Made by a program: the position numbers and the translations under genes. A DNA stretch of 64,000 nt from Wocania_A spongiicola. GTDB lineage: Bacteria; Bacteroidota; Bacteroidia; Flavobacteriales; Flavobacteriaceae. The stretch spans positions 1 to 64,000 of the forward strand of contig NZ_JAMFLZ010000002.1 in the NCBI RefSeq assembly GCF_023502325.1, given 5' to 3'. Of the stretch, positions 7,910-16,045 are shown one piece after another (positions within the stretch are counted from its first letter, which is position 1; each line of letters opens with the position of its first letter). The notes under the pieces were generated by a model. That model ran no database searches. It was given only the letters and a program-made list of their open reading frames with translations, and was not told the DNA's origin.

Positions 7910-9478
7910 TTATTCTTGATTGTTAGTAAGTACTAATAATTGAGGGAACTCTGAAACGCCTTTAGAGACCTGTTTGAAGTATTCTCCAAATGTATGAAAA
8001 TATGATCCCAAAAAAATATCAATATCACCATCGCCATCATAGTCTGCAACATCCATAGTTAGCCATTTCCCTGATGCTGCTTCAGGTGTAGAAAATGTTT
8101 TAAAAGTCATATCACCATTATTTGATAAATATATAAAAGACTGCTCTGGTTTGTCATCATCATAATAAAAAGCAGAAGCTGCGATATCTAAAAAACCATC
8201 GTTATCAAAATCTCGTGCCATGGCTTTACTTGCACCATAGAGTGGATAGAAGAATGCTTTCTCAAAATTATCATGCCCATCATTTAAATATACTCTAACA
8301 CCGTGGTAATTTTTTCTTATTACTGAATAGTCCCAATTATCACCATTAGAAAGAAGAATATCTTTATAGCCATCATTATTAAAATCTGCTAATTCAAAAT
8401 AACTAACTCCATAAACTGGAGGAAATTTTAGTACTATTTTTTCTTCGAATTTATTATTTCCTCTGTTGTAAAAAATCGAAATTTGCTCATTTGCTTGCGC
8501 CATTAAAGCCATAATATCTGGTTTGCCATCATTATTAAAGTCAAAAACTTCGGTTTTTCTTGCCCCAGGAGCGTTTTTTATAACATATCTTTTATTGGGA
8601 TCGAAATTATCATACCATAAAAGTTTGCCACGATTATGTCCGAAACCACAGATAATTACATCTTCTTTTTCATCTGCATTTAAATCAGCCGTACTAAAAT
8701 TTACTGGTCTTGGAAGATTTTGTATTTTAATTCTTGGGCTATTATCTGTGCTAAACATTGAACTTAATTCACCCAAATTTTGGTCTGAAGGACTAAATTT
8801 GCCTATAGTAAGTATTCTAGGAGCTTTGTTTGTTGGGAAATCTATATCAACGGCAGGGCTTGGCCCTTTTAAGGTCCTTTTAAGTTTCATTTTTTTATCG
8901 AGTATATAAATCAAATTACTAGCATCTCCAACGTAAAGCTGAGAGGTTAGTTCATCAAATTTTAGAAGAGAGGTTCTTGGAAAGCCTTTATTGTTAACAA
9001 AAATTTTATCAGCTTTAAACTGAGGTAATTTATTTATTATTGGAGTTTCTAATTCTTTATCAATAGGATGGATAGGAGCTTCTCTTTCATAATATTCTAT
9101 AATTTTACTCCACTGACTTTTTGTTAAAATAGGCTCTTCTGGATATATGTTTAATGATTTTACAATGTTTATGTCTTCTTTTGGGGTGCCTGCAAAAGCA
9201 TCTACGCCAGGGATTTTTATCCCCATTCGAAGCCCCATATTTGGGAGTACATTATTAACCCAAGTACTTTTATCTAGTAGTTTAGGTTCAGGAAATTCGT
9301 GGCATACTTTACAATAAATATTGGCCAGTTGTTTCCCAGTTAGTACAGTGTCTAAATGCATTTGTTTGTTAATAGAAACATACGATTTAGTTTTTTTGTT
9401 TGTATTGCGGAGTACTATGCTTATTAGTATTACTGTAGAAATAAAAAAGACGATATGAGAAGTTTTTATAAATGTCAC
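7910..9478 (-). CDS. Membrane-anchored cytochrome c / FG-GAP (VCBS) repeat protein
   Basis: A 522-residue protein with an N-terminal membrane anchor (residues 8-23), then a single haem motif CKVCH (residues 56-60). A long C-terminal part carries at least five calcium-binding-like Asp-rich repeats (DLNADEKED, DFNNDGKPD, DFNNDGYKD, DFDNDGFLD, DYDGDGDID) of the FG-GAP/VCBS beta-propeller type. It faces the periplasm. Such fusions are common in Bacteroidota and Planctomycetota and their function is unknown. It is on the same strand as the catabolic run but separated by 330 bp, so it may be its own unit. It may be a redox partner for the cytochrome of the neighbouring dehydrogenase. Confidence 0.75.
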   Translation of the reverse strand: MTFIKTSHIVFFISTVILISIVLRNTNKKTKSYVSINKQMHLDTVLTGKQLANIYCKVCHEFPEPKLLDKSTWVNNVLPNMGLRMGIKIPGVDAFAGTPKEDINIVKSLNIYPEEPILTKSQWSKIIEYYEREAPIHPIDKELETPIINKLPQFKADKIFVNNKGFPRTSLLKFDELTSQLYVGDASNLIYILDKKMKLKRTLKGPSPAVDIDFPTNKAPRILTIGKFSPSDQNLGELSSMFSTDNSPRIKIQNLPRPVNFSTADLNADEKEDVIICGFGHNRGKLLWYDNFDPNKRYVIKNAPGARKTEVFDFNNDGKPDIMALMAQANEQISIFYNRGNNKFEEKIVLKFPPVYGVSYFELADFNNDGYKDILLSNGDNWDYSVIRKNYHGVRVYLNDGHDNFEKAFFYPLYGASKAMARDFDNDGFLDIAASAFYYDDDKPEQSFIYLSNNGDMTFKTFSTPEAASGKWLTMDVADYDGDGDIDIFLGSYFHTFGEYFKQVSKGVSEFPQLLVLTNNQE

Positions 9479-10014
9479 TTAATTAAAATTGTTTTTAGAT
9501 TGAACGATAATTATAAAAATAAAGCTAATCAAAATAAGTGACTTTTAGATACTGAACATAAAATAATAAAGGTAATTTTTAATTTTAATGAGTTGTTAAT
9601 GGTTACACTGACGCTTTGTTACAAGTCAAGAAATAATTCTACAATATATAATCAACTGTATTTCATTCATTCGGTCAAACTAATTTATATCCATTTTCTC
9701 TTTTTCAATGGAAAAGCATTGACTTTATTGGGTTGAAAGCTGTTTTTCCGTTAAAACAGGCTTAAGCCCCATTTATATTACATATGTGCACACTTATTAC
9801 ATTATCATTTTGTTAATGAAGCCTTTTTTGTTCATTTAACCCATCAATAACTTTTGATATTAATATTTAATAGGTTGAAAAGCGCTGTGATAAGCAAGTA
9901 ATGGTTAACAAAAAGAGATGTCTTTGCTGAAACAAATATTAGAAAGCTTATTAAAACAAAGTATAGTAAAAGAAAATATTTAAAAACTTAACATAATAGA
10001 TAAAAATTAATTGC
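9479..10014. other. Intergenic region with clustered inverted repeats
   Basis: A 536-bp divergent gap between the cytochrome gene (minus) and the HTH genes (plus). No gene is visible. It holds several short perfect inverted repeats: CAATG/CATTG at 9706-9721, CTGTTTT/AAAACAG at 9740-9759, palindrome GGCTTAAGCC at 9759-9768 and palindrome TGTGCACA at 9785-9792. These could be operator sites for the regulators coded just downstream. Confidence 0.45.
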
Positions 10015-10452
10015 ATGGAACTTATGGGAATAGAAATACTAAATTATACAGACATGTTTATTATTAAAAGATATGCTCTTGGATTTAGTATAGATCAAAT
10101 TATAAATGAATTATCCATAAAAAATAATTCAAGTTTTTTTGAAAGGAAAAGAGAAATAAAAAGAAAGTTAGGTATAATAAACGATTTAAATATTATAGAT
10201 AAAGCTTATAATATTGGACTATTTGTTGTAGATAATTATTTTTTAAAAAATACAAATCATATAGCTTTTGGAATTGCTTACAATTTATACCTAGACAGAG
10301 AATATAATCATATTTCTGAAAATAATCTTAACGATTTGTATTCAGAAACACTTAAGATTCTTGAAGGAATCATCGAAAAGAATGAAATGAAAAATAAATT
10401 TTTGACAAAAGAAAACCAAATCAAATCAAATATGTTATTATCGGCATGTTAA
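10015..10452 (+). CDS. Small protein with one divergent LuxR/GerE-like HTH module
   Basis: A 145-residue, Lys/Asn/Ile-rich protein not recognised by name. Residues about 9-70 align by eye with the LuxR/GerE DNA-binding fold: an aromatic/aliphatic first helix, ALGFSIDQIINEL as the HTH core, and REIKRKLGI where the family has ILRKLGV. The remaining 75 residues look helical and resemble the tails that follow each HTH in the next gene. No receiver or ligand domain is present. The stop codon overlaps the start of the next gene by 7 bp, so the two are co-transcribed. The role is inferred as a DNA-binding regulator or structural adaptor. Confidence 0.6.
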   Translation: MELMGIEILNYTDMFIIKRYALGFSIDQIINELSIKNNSSFFERKREIKRKLGIINDLNIIDKAYNIGLFVVDNYFLKNTNHIAFGIAYNLYLDREYNHISENNLNDLYSETLKILEGIIEKNEMKNKFLTKENQIKSNMLLSAC

Positions 10453-11186
10453 ATAAATACGAATTATATTTTTTAAAGCTTTTTGCTCATAACTTTAGCC
10501 ATAGCTACATATCAAATTTTTTAGGTTTAGAAAAAGAAAAGGTTTTAATTATAGAAAAAAGGGTTAGAAGAAAATTAAAAACTAAATATTGTTCTGACAC
10601 TATTATAAAAGCCTTCAATTTAGAGATTTTGAGTAAGTATGATTACGTAGATGAGGCTATTAAAGAAATATCATCAAATTATGCGCTTATTATTATAGAA
10701 GAATACTCAAAGGCTTCTCAAATAGACTTAATTACACTTCAAAATATTCTAAAGACTTTCATAAAGAAATGTGGCTTACAATTGGCAGCTAATAATAGAA
10801 AACTGGGTTTATATAAAAAAAGTTTTGATCGTTCTGAAATTAATTTCTTAAAAATGAGGTATAAAAATTACAATTTAGAAGAAATATCTAACAAGTTAAA
10901 GTTACCTCAAGAATCAATTTTGGAGATGGAAATGTGTATTCCAAAAGCATTGCATTCCAATTCTTGGTACAATGCATATAGAAAAGCTAATGAAATAAAA
11001 TTATTGAAAAAAACAGATTTTAATAACACATTTTTTAAAATCAATCTTATAAAATCTAGAAACGAAATTTTAAAGTTAATTACAAATAGAGCACTAAACG
11101 ACAAAAAAGTGAAAGTTGAAATGATTTACTCAATTTTAATATCATTTTATAATACTCTTGAGTATTATAATCTTCATGAAAACTAG
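10446..11186 (+). CDS. Protein with two divergent LuxR/GerE-like HTH modules
   Basis: A 246-residue basic protein of unknown name. Residues 3-62 (KLFAHNFSHSYISNFLGL, then RVRRKLKTK) and about 124-190 (KMRYKNYNLEEISNKLKL, then CIPKALHSN) each resemble a LuxR/GerE HTH. Each is followed by a helical tail of about 60 residues, so the protein reads as a duplicated module. It starts inside the end of the preceding one-module gene (7-bp overlap), which argues for a shared transcript and perhaps a complex. The second module has lost most of the basic residues of the recognition helix and may not bind DNA. Codon use is strongly AT-rich. Confidence 0.58.
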   Translation: MLNKYELYFLKLFAHNFSHSYISNFLGLEKEKVLIIEKRVRRKLKTKYCSDTIIKAFNLEILSKYDYVDEAIKEISSNYALIIIEEYSKASQIDLITLQNILKTFIKKCGLQLAANNRKLGLYKKSFDRSEINFLKMRYKNYNLEEISNKLKLPQESILEMEMCIPKALHSNSWYNAYRKANEIKLLKKTDFNNTFFKINLIKSRNEILKLITNRALNDKKVKVEMIYSILISFYNTLEYYNLHEN

Positions 11187-11483
11187 TCAAAGTTCTTCAA
11201 ATCTAATTATAGAAAACATTAATGCTACTCCAGATTTAGTGTATAAAAAACCTTCAGTCATCTAATAAATTAAAACCAATGGTTTTGAATTTGAAGTAAT
11301 AGACGATAGTGTAAATACCAAATAATCAGAATTAAACAAATCCCAATTTGCATTTTTATAGCCTTTATGGGGGGTAGTCAACTCTTGTAGGGAGTGTTTT
11401 AGTATATGGAAAGTAGTAGATTTAGACTTACTATGATTAGACCAGACACAAAGTTGAGAGAATTGTTGCTGCATTCAAAAACA

Positions 11484-11526
11484 AAAAACTCACAACTTTC
11501 TAATAATTAGATTGTTATGAGTTTTT
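11484..11526 (-). terminator. Terminator of tRNA-Phe
   Basis: Read on the minus strand, AACTCATAAC pairs with GTTGTGAGTT and a T-run follows. A nested small hairpin (TCTAA/TTAGA, 11499-11511) sits in the loop. It lies 4 bp after the tRNA-Phe 3' end. Confidence 0.75.
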
Positions 11527-11530
11527 AAAG

Positions 11531-11603
11531 TGGTACCTCCAGGAATCGAACCAGGGACACAAGGATTTTCAGTCCTTTGCTCTACCAACTGAGCTAAGGT
11601 ACC
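11531..11603 (-). tRNA. tRNA-Phe (GAA)
   Basis: A 73-nt cloverleaf on the minus strand. Acceptor arms GGTACCT/AGGTACC pair perfectly, with discriminator A. The D-arm GCTCAGTTGGTAGAGC is present, the anticodon stem AAGGA/TCCTT encloses loop CTGAAAA with anticodon GAA, and the T-loop is TTCGATT. CCA is not encoded. Confidence 0.97.
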
Positions 11604-11618
11604 TCGCCAAAGCGGTTG

Positions 11619-11649
11619 CAAATATATATTCATTTTTGTTATTCGCCAA
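11619..11649 (-). promoter_or_regulatory. Promoter of tRNA-Phe
   Basis: On the minus strand TTG (11649-11647), a 20-bp spacer, then TATATTTG (11626-11619). This is an exact match to the Bacteroidota consensus TTG-N17-23-TAnnTTTG, and it would start transcription about 8-10 nt before the tRNA. Confidence 0.82.
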
Positions 11650-11776
11650 AATAAAAATACAAAAAATTATAGTTTATCGGCATTTATTTAATGTGCTTTT
11701 ATTTAAATACTAATATTATAAAATAATTAAGAATTTTATTGTTGTCGGTTTTGTAAATTTAGCGTTTTAAAGAGAT

Positions 11777-12508
11777 ATGAATTTAATTATAGATGTTGGA
11801 AATACTTACGTTAAACTTGCTGTTTTTAAGGCAGATAGGTTGAAAAAAAAGGATGTTATTAAACTAGAGAACCTTATAGTATATATTGACTCGTTAAAAA
11901 AAGAATATAAATCTATTACAAAAGTAATTATAGCTTCGGTTGGAAAATTAAAAAACAAAGATATTAGCTATATAGCTAAACATTATAAAAGTTTAATTCT
12001 TTTGAATTCTGACACTAAATTACCCTTTAAGAATTTATATAGTACACCAAAAACATTAGGGATAGATAGAATAGCTTTGGTTAGTGCTTCGGTTAATCAG
12101 TTCCCCAAAAAAAATGTTTTAATTATTGATGCAGGAACATGTATTACTTATGATTTTATTACAGATAGTAATGACTATTTAGGAGGAGCCATATCTCCAG
12201 GAATTCGTATGCGTTATAAATCATTAAGTAATTTAACGGCTAATTTGCCGTTATTAGAAACAGAAATCCCAAATTCTATAATTGGAAACTCAACGAATGA
12301 TTCGATACACTCTGGGGTAGTAAATGGCATTTTAAAAGAAATTGATGGGGTAATTAAAGAATATGAAGAAAAATATTCAGATTTAACAGTTATTTTAACA
12401 GGTGGCGATGCTAATTTCTTGTCAAAACAATTAAAAAGTAGCATATTTGCCAACTCTAATTTTCTATTAGAGGGACTAAACTATATTTTACAATTTAATT
12501 CAAACTAA
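11777..12508 (+). CDS. coaX: Type III pantothenate kinase
   Basis: A 243-residue ASKHA-fold kinase that phosphorylates pantothenate, the first committed step of coenzyme A synthesis in the cytoplasm. Visible motifs are DVGNT (residues 6-10, phosphate 1), TLGIDRIA near 93-100, and the catalytic Asp in IIDAGTCITYD (D118), followed by GGAISPGIRMRYKSL. The length is typical for CoaX. The stop overlaps the ATG of the next gene (TAATG), which suggests a four-gene transcript coaX-OMP-TPR-lptC. Type III enzymes are not feedback-inhibited by CoA and need a monovalent cation. Confidence 0.95.
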   Translation: MNLIIDVGNTYVKLAVFKADRLKKKDVIKLENLIVYIDSLKKEYKSITKVIIASVGKLKNKDISYIAKHYKSLILLNSDTKLPFKNLYSTPKTLGIDRIALVSASVNQFPKKNVLIIDAGTCITYDFITDSNDYLGGAISPGIRMRYKSLSNLTANLPLLETEIPNSIIGNSTNDSIHSGVVNGILKEIDGVIKEYEEKYSDLTVILTGGDANFLSKQLKSSIFANSNFLLEGLNYILQFNSN

Positions 12509-13821
12509 TGATAAAAAAACTTGTAATAGTTTTTATTGCTTTTATTGCAATTCAGAGTTACGCACAACAAGGAACTGCTTCACCTTATTCATTTTATGGT
12601 ATAGGTAGCCTTAAATTTAAGGGAACAGTTGAGAATAGAAGTATGGGTGGATTAAGTATTTATACAGATAGTATTCATGCTAATTTACGTAACCCAGCAT
12701 CTTATGCAGGAGAAAATTTGACTTATTTTAATAACGAAACCAGACCAGTTAAATTTACTGTTGGAGGTAGTTATTCAAGCATAGATTTAAAAAGCAATAA
12801 CAGTAGTGATAAAGCTTCGGCAACTACATTTGATTATTTAGCCTTATCTGTTCCTATGGGTAAATTTGGTTTAGGCTTCGGTTTAATGCCTTATACATCT
12901 GTTGGTTATAAATTAGAGTCTCTTAATGGAGCTGGAGATCCAGTAAACAGATTTAGAGGTGAAGGCGGTGTTAATAAAGCCTATTTAGGACTTGGTTATA
13001 TGTTAGCGAAAGGATTAAGTATTGGAGTTGATGCTCATTATAACTTTGGAAATATTCAAAATGCCACTATTGAATTTCTTTATGATGATGAAGGAGTACT
13101 TGCTCAATATCAAGCTCGTGAAGCAAATAGGTCAGATTTAAGCGGGTTAAATTTTAATATTGGATTATCATATAAAAAGATGCTAAGTGAAAAATTAGAA
13201 TTTGTTTCTGGTGTTACATTCACGCCAGAAAGTAGCTTAACATCAAAAAACGAGCGTTCTTTTTCTACAATTACAATTAACCCTTCAACAGGACAAGAAT
13301 TTGTAATAAACACTATTGAATTAGATTTGGAAGCTAGTGGTTTAAAAGAAACAGATTTAATTTTACCATCTAAATTCTCATTTGGAGCTGGTATAGGTGA
13401 GCCGAGAAAATGGTTTGTTGGTGCAGAATATACATCGCAAAAAACAAGCAATTTTTCTAATGCTTTATATAGTAGTAGCGCAACAAAGTTTGAAGATGCA
13501 TCAACCATCTCTTTTGGAGGTTTTTTTATTCCTAACTATAATACGCTTAATGGGTATTTTAAACGTGTAGTATATAGAGCTGGTATTCGCTCAGAAAAAA
13601 CAGGGTTAAATATAAATAACGAATCAATAAAAGAGTTTGGCATATCTTTTGGAGTAGGATTACCAGTTGGAGACGTTAGAATGTTTTCTAATGCCAATTT
13701 AGGTTTCGAAATAGGTAAGCGCGGAACTAAAAATAGCAACTTAATTCAAGAGAATTTTGTTAATTTCCAATTAAGCTTATCTTTGAACGACAGATGGTTC
13801 AATAAAAGGAAGTACGACTAA
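12508..13821 (+). CDS. Putative outer-membrane beta-barrel protein
   Basis: A 437-residue protein with a Sec signal peptide (IQSYAQQ). The mature part alternates hydrophobic and polar residues with many aromatic strand ends, as in an outer-membrane barrel. The N-terminal SPYSFYGIGSL and RSMGGLSIY are typical of flavobacterial FadL-like barrels of unknown cargo. It overlaps coaX by 1 bp and is followed after 18 bp by the TPR protein and then lptC. That context hints at an envelope-assembly role, but the substrate is unknown. Confidence 0.75.
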   Translation: MIKKLVIVFIAFIAIQSYAQQGTASPYSFYGIGSLKFKGTVENRSMGGLSIYTDSIHANLRNPASYAGENLTYFNNETRPVKFTVGGSYSSIDLKSNNSSDKASATTFDYLALSVPMGKFGLGFGLMPYTSVGYKLESLNGAGDPVNRFRGEGGVNKAYLGLGYMLAKGLSIGVDAHYNFGNIQNATIEFLYDDEGVLAQYQAREANRSDLSGLNFNIGLSYKKMLSEKLEFVSGVTFTPESSLTSKNERSFSTITINPSTGQEFVINTIELDLEASGLKETDLILPSKFSFGAGIGEPRKWFVGAEYTSQKTSNFSNALYSSSATKFEDASTISFGGFFIPNYNTLNGYFKRVVYRAGIRSEKTGLNINNESIKEFGISFGVGLPVGDVRMFSNANLGFEIGKRGTKNSNLIQENFVNFQLSLSLNDRWFNKRKYD

Positions 13822-13839
13822 CAACATAAAATTATTATC

Positions 13840-15222
13840 ATGAAGGCGAAAATTACATTATTATTTACATTTTTATTCATTGGATTAAATTTGGTAAACT
13901 CTCAAAGTAATGAAGAAGATATGGCAACTTTGTCAATTATGACAGAGTATGCTAAAGCAAAAAATTACGAAGCGGCTTATAAACCGTTTATGGAGCTAAG
14001 ACAAAGAAACCCAAAATTTAATAGAGCTATATACGTATATGGCGAGAAAATTTTAGGAGATAAAATTAAAAAATCTACAGGAACCGAAAAAGTTGCTTTT
14101 GTAAATGATCTTTTAAAATTATGGGATGAAAGAGGAACTCATTTTGCGAGTAAAACTCCTAAAGGAGAATATGCTGCCAAAGGTTGTCAATTAATGTATG
14201 ACCATAAAAGCATATTAAATAAGACAGATCAAGAACTTTATGAATGTTTTGATGCAGCTTATAATTTAGATAAAGCAACGTTTAAAAACCCTAAAAGCTT
14301 ATATATTTATTTTAAATTAATGGTAGCATTATACGACGGAGGTAAAAAACCAGCTAAAGATTTATTTAATAAATATGATGATGTTGCTGAAAAGATTGAG
14401 GATGAAGTAAAATTAGCTTCAGGAAAGCTTAACAAATTGATTGAAAAAGAAGATGCAGGTACAGCGTTAGCGTCTAAAGAAAAAAAGTATAAGAAATACT
14501 ATTCTCAAGTACTAACAGCTTATGATAAAGTATCAGGAAGTATTGATTCTGAATTAGGAGAAAGAGCAAATTGTGAAAACTTAATACCGCTTTACACTAA
14601 AGATTTTGAGGAATATCAAAATGATGCAGTTTGGTTAAAGCGTGCAGTAAGTAGAATGTTTTACAAAGAATGTACTGATGATCCTTTATATGAGAGATTA
14701 GTAAAGGCTTATGATGAATTATCTCCATCTGCAGATACTAAAGTTTTTGTTGCTGGTATTTTAATGAAAAAAGGAAAAACATCAGAAGCAGAAGGTTACT
14801 TTAATGAAGCTTATGATTTAGAAGAAGATACTTTCAAAAAATCAAAGTTAGCATACAGAATAGGTACAATTCTTAAAAAGAAAGGTAAATATGGCAAAGC
14901 AAGAGGGTATTTTAGAAATGCATTAAAACTTAACCCTTCAAACGGTCGCCCACATTTAGCTATAGCAACCATGTATGCTGCTAGTGCAAACCGATGTGGA
15001 GATACAACTTTTAATAAAAGAGCAGTATATTGGTTAGCTGCAGATGAAGCTAGAAAAGCAGGACGAGTAGATCCAACATTAAAGAAGGCTTCTGCGCAAT
15101 CAGCTAAAAGTTATTCGGCTAAAGCACCATCTAAGTCAGATATATTTAGCGCTGCGAATTCAGGACAAACTATAAGAATCGGTTGTTGGATTGGAGCTTC
15201 AGTTACAGTGCCTAAAGTTTAA
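13840..15222 (+). CDS. Exported TPR-repeat protein
   Basis: A 460-residue protein with a Sec signal peptide (residues 1-21, VNSQS). Tetratricopeptide-like helical pairs are visible. The clearest are near residues 300-380 (ILMKKGKTSEAEGYFNEAY, IGTILKKKGKYGKARGYFRNA, then LNPSNGRPHLAIATMY). A Lys-rich charged segment lies in the middle. TPRs mediate protein-protein contacts, so this is likely a periplasmic scaffold. The stop codon touches the ATG of lptC directly, and the pair with the upstream barrel protein looks conserved as an envelope operon. The partner is unknown. Confidence 0.8.
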   Translation: MKAKITLLFTFLFIGLNLVNSQSNEEDMATLSIMTEYAKAKNYEAAYKPFMELRQRNPKFNRAIYVYGEKILGDKIKKSTGTEKVAFVNDLLKLWDERGTHFASKTPKGEYAAKGCQLMYDHKSILNKTDQELYECFDAAYNLDKATFKNPKSLYIYFKLMVALYDGGKKPAKDLFNKYDDVAEKIEDEVKLASGKLNKLIEKEDAGTALASKEKKYKKYYSQVLTAYDKVSGSIDSELGERANCENLIPLYTKDFEEYQNDAVWLKRAVSRMFYKECTDDPLYERLVKAYDELSPSADTKVFVAGILMKKGKTSEAEGYFNEAYDLEEDTFKKSKLAYRIGTILKKKGKYGKARGYFRNALKLNPSNGRPHLAIATMYAASANRCGDTTFNKRAVYWLAADEARKAGRVDPTLKKASAQSAKSYSAKAPSKSDIFSAANSGQTIRIGCWIGASVTVPKV

Positions 15223-15780
15223 ATGAAAACTAGAACATATAAATACTATATACTAAACATAGTCACAGCGATTGCTGTGACTATGTTTTTTTCATGTAAA
15301 GACAACTTTAAAGAGATCCAGAAAATTGGTGTTTCTGAAAATGAACCTATTGGAGTTGCTGAAAATATTAATTTGAAATATACAGATTCAGGTAAGATTA
15401 AAGCTATCCTTTTAAGCCCAAAAATGTTAGATTATCAAAATAGAGCTTTTCCTTTTTTTGAGTTTCCTAACGGTATTGTATTAGACTTATTAGATGAGGA
15501 TAATAAAAAAAATGTAGTTATTGCTGATTATGCTATTAATTACATTAATACTAATCTTATAGATTTACAAGGCAATGTAAAAATAACAACAAGTACAAAC
15601 GATACATTGTATGCTGAACAATTGTTTTATGATAAGAAAAAAGAGTGGATATTTACTAATAAGCCTGTTAAATTTAGACAAGGCCAGGATTTGATTAATG
15701 GCAATGGTTTTGATTCAGATTCAAAATTCACTAATGCTGAAGTGCTTGAAGTAACAGGTATAATTACACTTGATGAATAA
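15223..15780 (+). CDS. lptC: LPS export ABC transporter periplasmic protein LptC
   Basis: A 185-residue protein with a lipoprotein-type signal (lipobox MFFSC, about residues 21-25). The mature part has the LptC beta-jellyroll pattern: LKYTDSGKIKAILLSPKM, FPNGIVLDLLDE, ADYAINYINTNLIDLQGNV and DTLYAEQLFYDKK. It bridges lipopolysaccharide from LptBFG to LptA at the inner membrane. The start ATG is fixed by direct contact with the preceding stop. A perfect 15-bp inverted repeat plus T-run (15255-15292) lies within its signal-peptide codons, which is unusual and may attenuate its expression. Confidence 0.85.
   Translation: MKTRTYKYYILNIVTAIAVTMFFSCKDNFKEIQKIGVSENEPIGVAENINLKYTDSGKIKAILLSPKMLDYQNRAFPFFEFPNGIVLDLLDEDNKKNVVIADYAINYINTNLIDLQGNVKITTSTNDTLYAEQLFYDKKKEWIFTNKPVKFRQGQDLINGNGFDSDSKFTNAEVLEVTGIITLDE
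15255..15292 (+). terminator. Terminator-like hairpin inside the lptC coding region
   Basis: A perfect 15-bp stem (15255-15269 with 15274-15288), loop GATT, then four more T residues giving a seven-T run. It has the form of an intrinsic terminator but encodes the hydrophobic core of the LptC signal peptide (IVTAIAVTM). It lies 33 bp after the stop of the TPR gene. Confidence 0.65.
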
Positions 15781-15816
15781 CTCAAAATTCTTCAAACCCA
15801 GCTTCTCTATTTTAAT

Positions 15817-15824
15817 TATCTTTG
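15817..15824 (+). promoter_or_regulatory. Promoter -7 element before the small membrane protein gene
   Basis: Exact TAnnTTTG (TATCTTTG), 26 bp before the ATG at 15851. No clear TTG at -33. It suggests a new transcription unit separate from lptC. Confidence 0.55.
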
Positions 15825-15850
15825 TGGCAATTTAAATTACAACTCAAAAA

Positions 15851-16045
15851 ATGAAATATTCAAAGATTTTTCAATATGCTTATATCGTATTTGCTATATT
15901 GTTTATATATGACGCCATTTCAAGATATATGGATAATGGCGAAATTTATTACCCTTCAATATTATTAGGAGCACTAGCTATTTTTATGTTTTTCTTTAGA
16001 AAAAAGTTTAGTAAAAAATTTGAAAACAGAAACAATTCAAAATAA
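15851..16045 (+). CDS. Small two-helix membrane protein
   Basis: A 64-residue protein with two hydrophobic segments (about residues 8-22 and 36-50) and a basic C-terminus (FRKKFSKKFENRN). No family name is recognised. It touches the start of the following CNNM/CorC gene (stop TAA then ATG), so the two are translationally linked. It sits directly after an exact -7 promoter element. It may be an accessory subunit or a membrane-stabilising peptide. Confidence 0.75.
   Translation: MKYSKIFQYAYIVFAILFIYDAISRYMDNGEIYYPSILLGALAIFMFFFRKKFSKKFENRNNSK

Noticed and set aside
11176..11460. A 29-codon plus-strand frame overlapping the end of the two-module HTH gene, continuing in frame with protein-like stretches (NGFEFEVIDDSVNTK, PLWGVVNSCREC) broken by stops
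   Set aside because: Could be a decayed gene, but no known protein is recognised and at least four in-frame stops occur. Too weak to call a pseudogene.
11262..11474. 70-residue minus-strand open frame after the HTH genes
   Set aside because: No family resemblance, ordinary composition for random AT-rich DNA, no promoter; it runs into the tRNA-Phe terminator side. Treated as chance.
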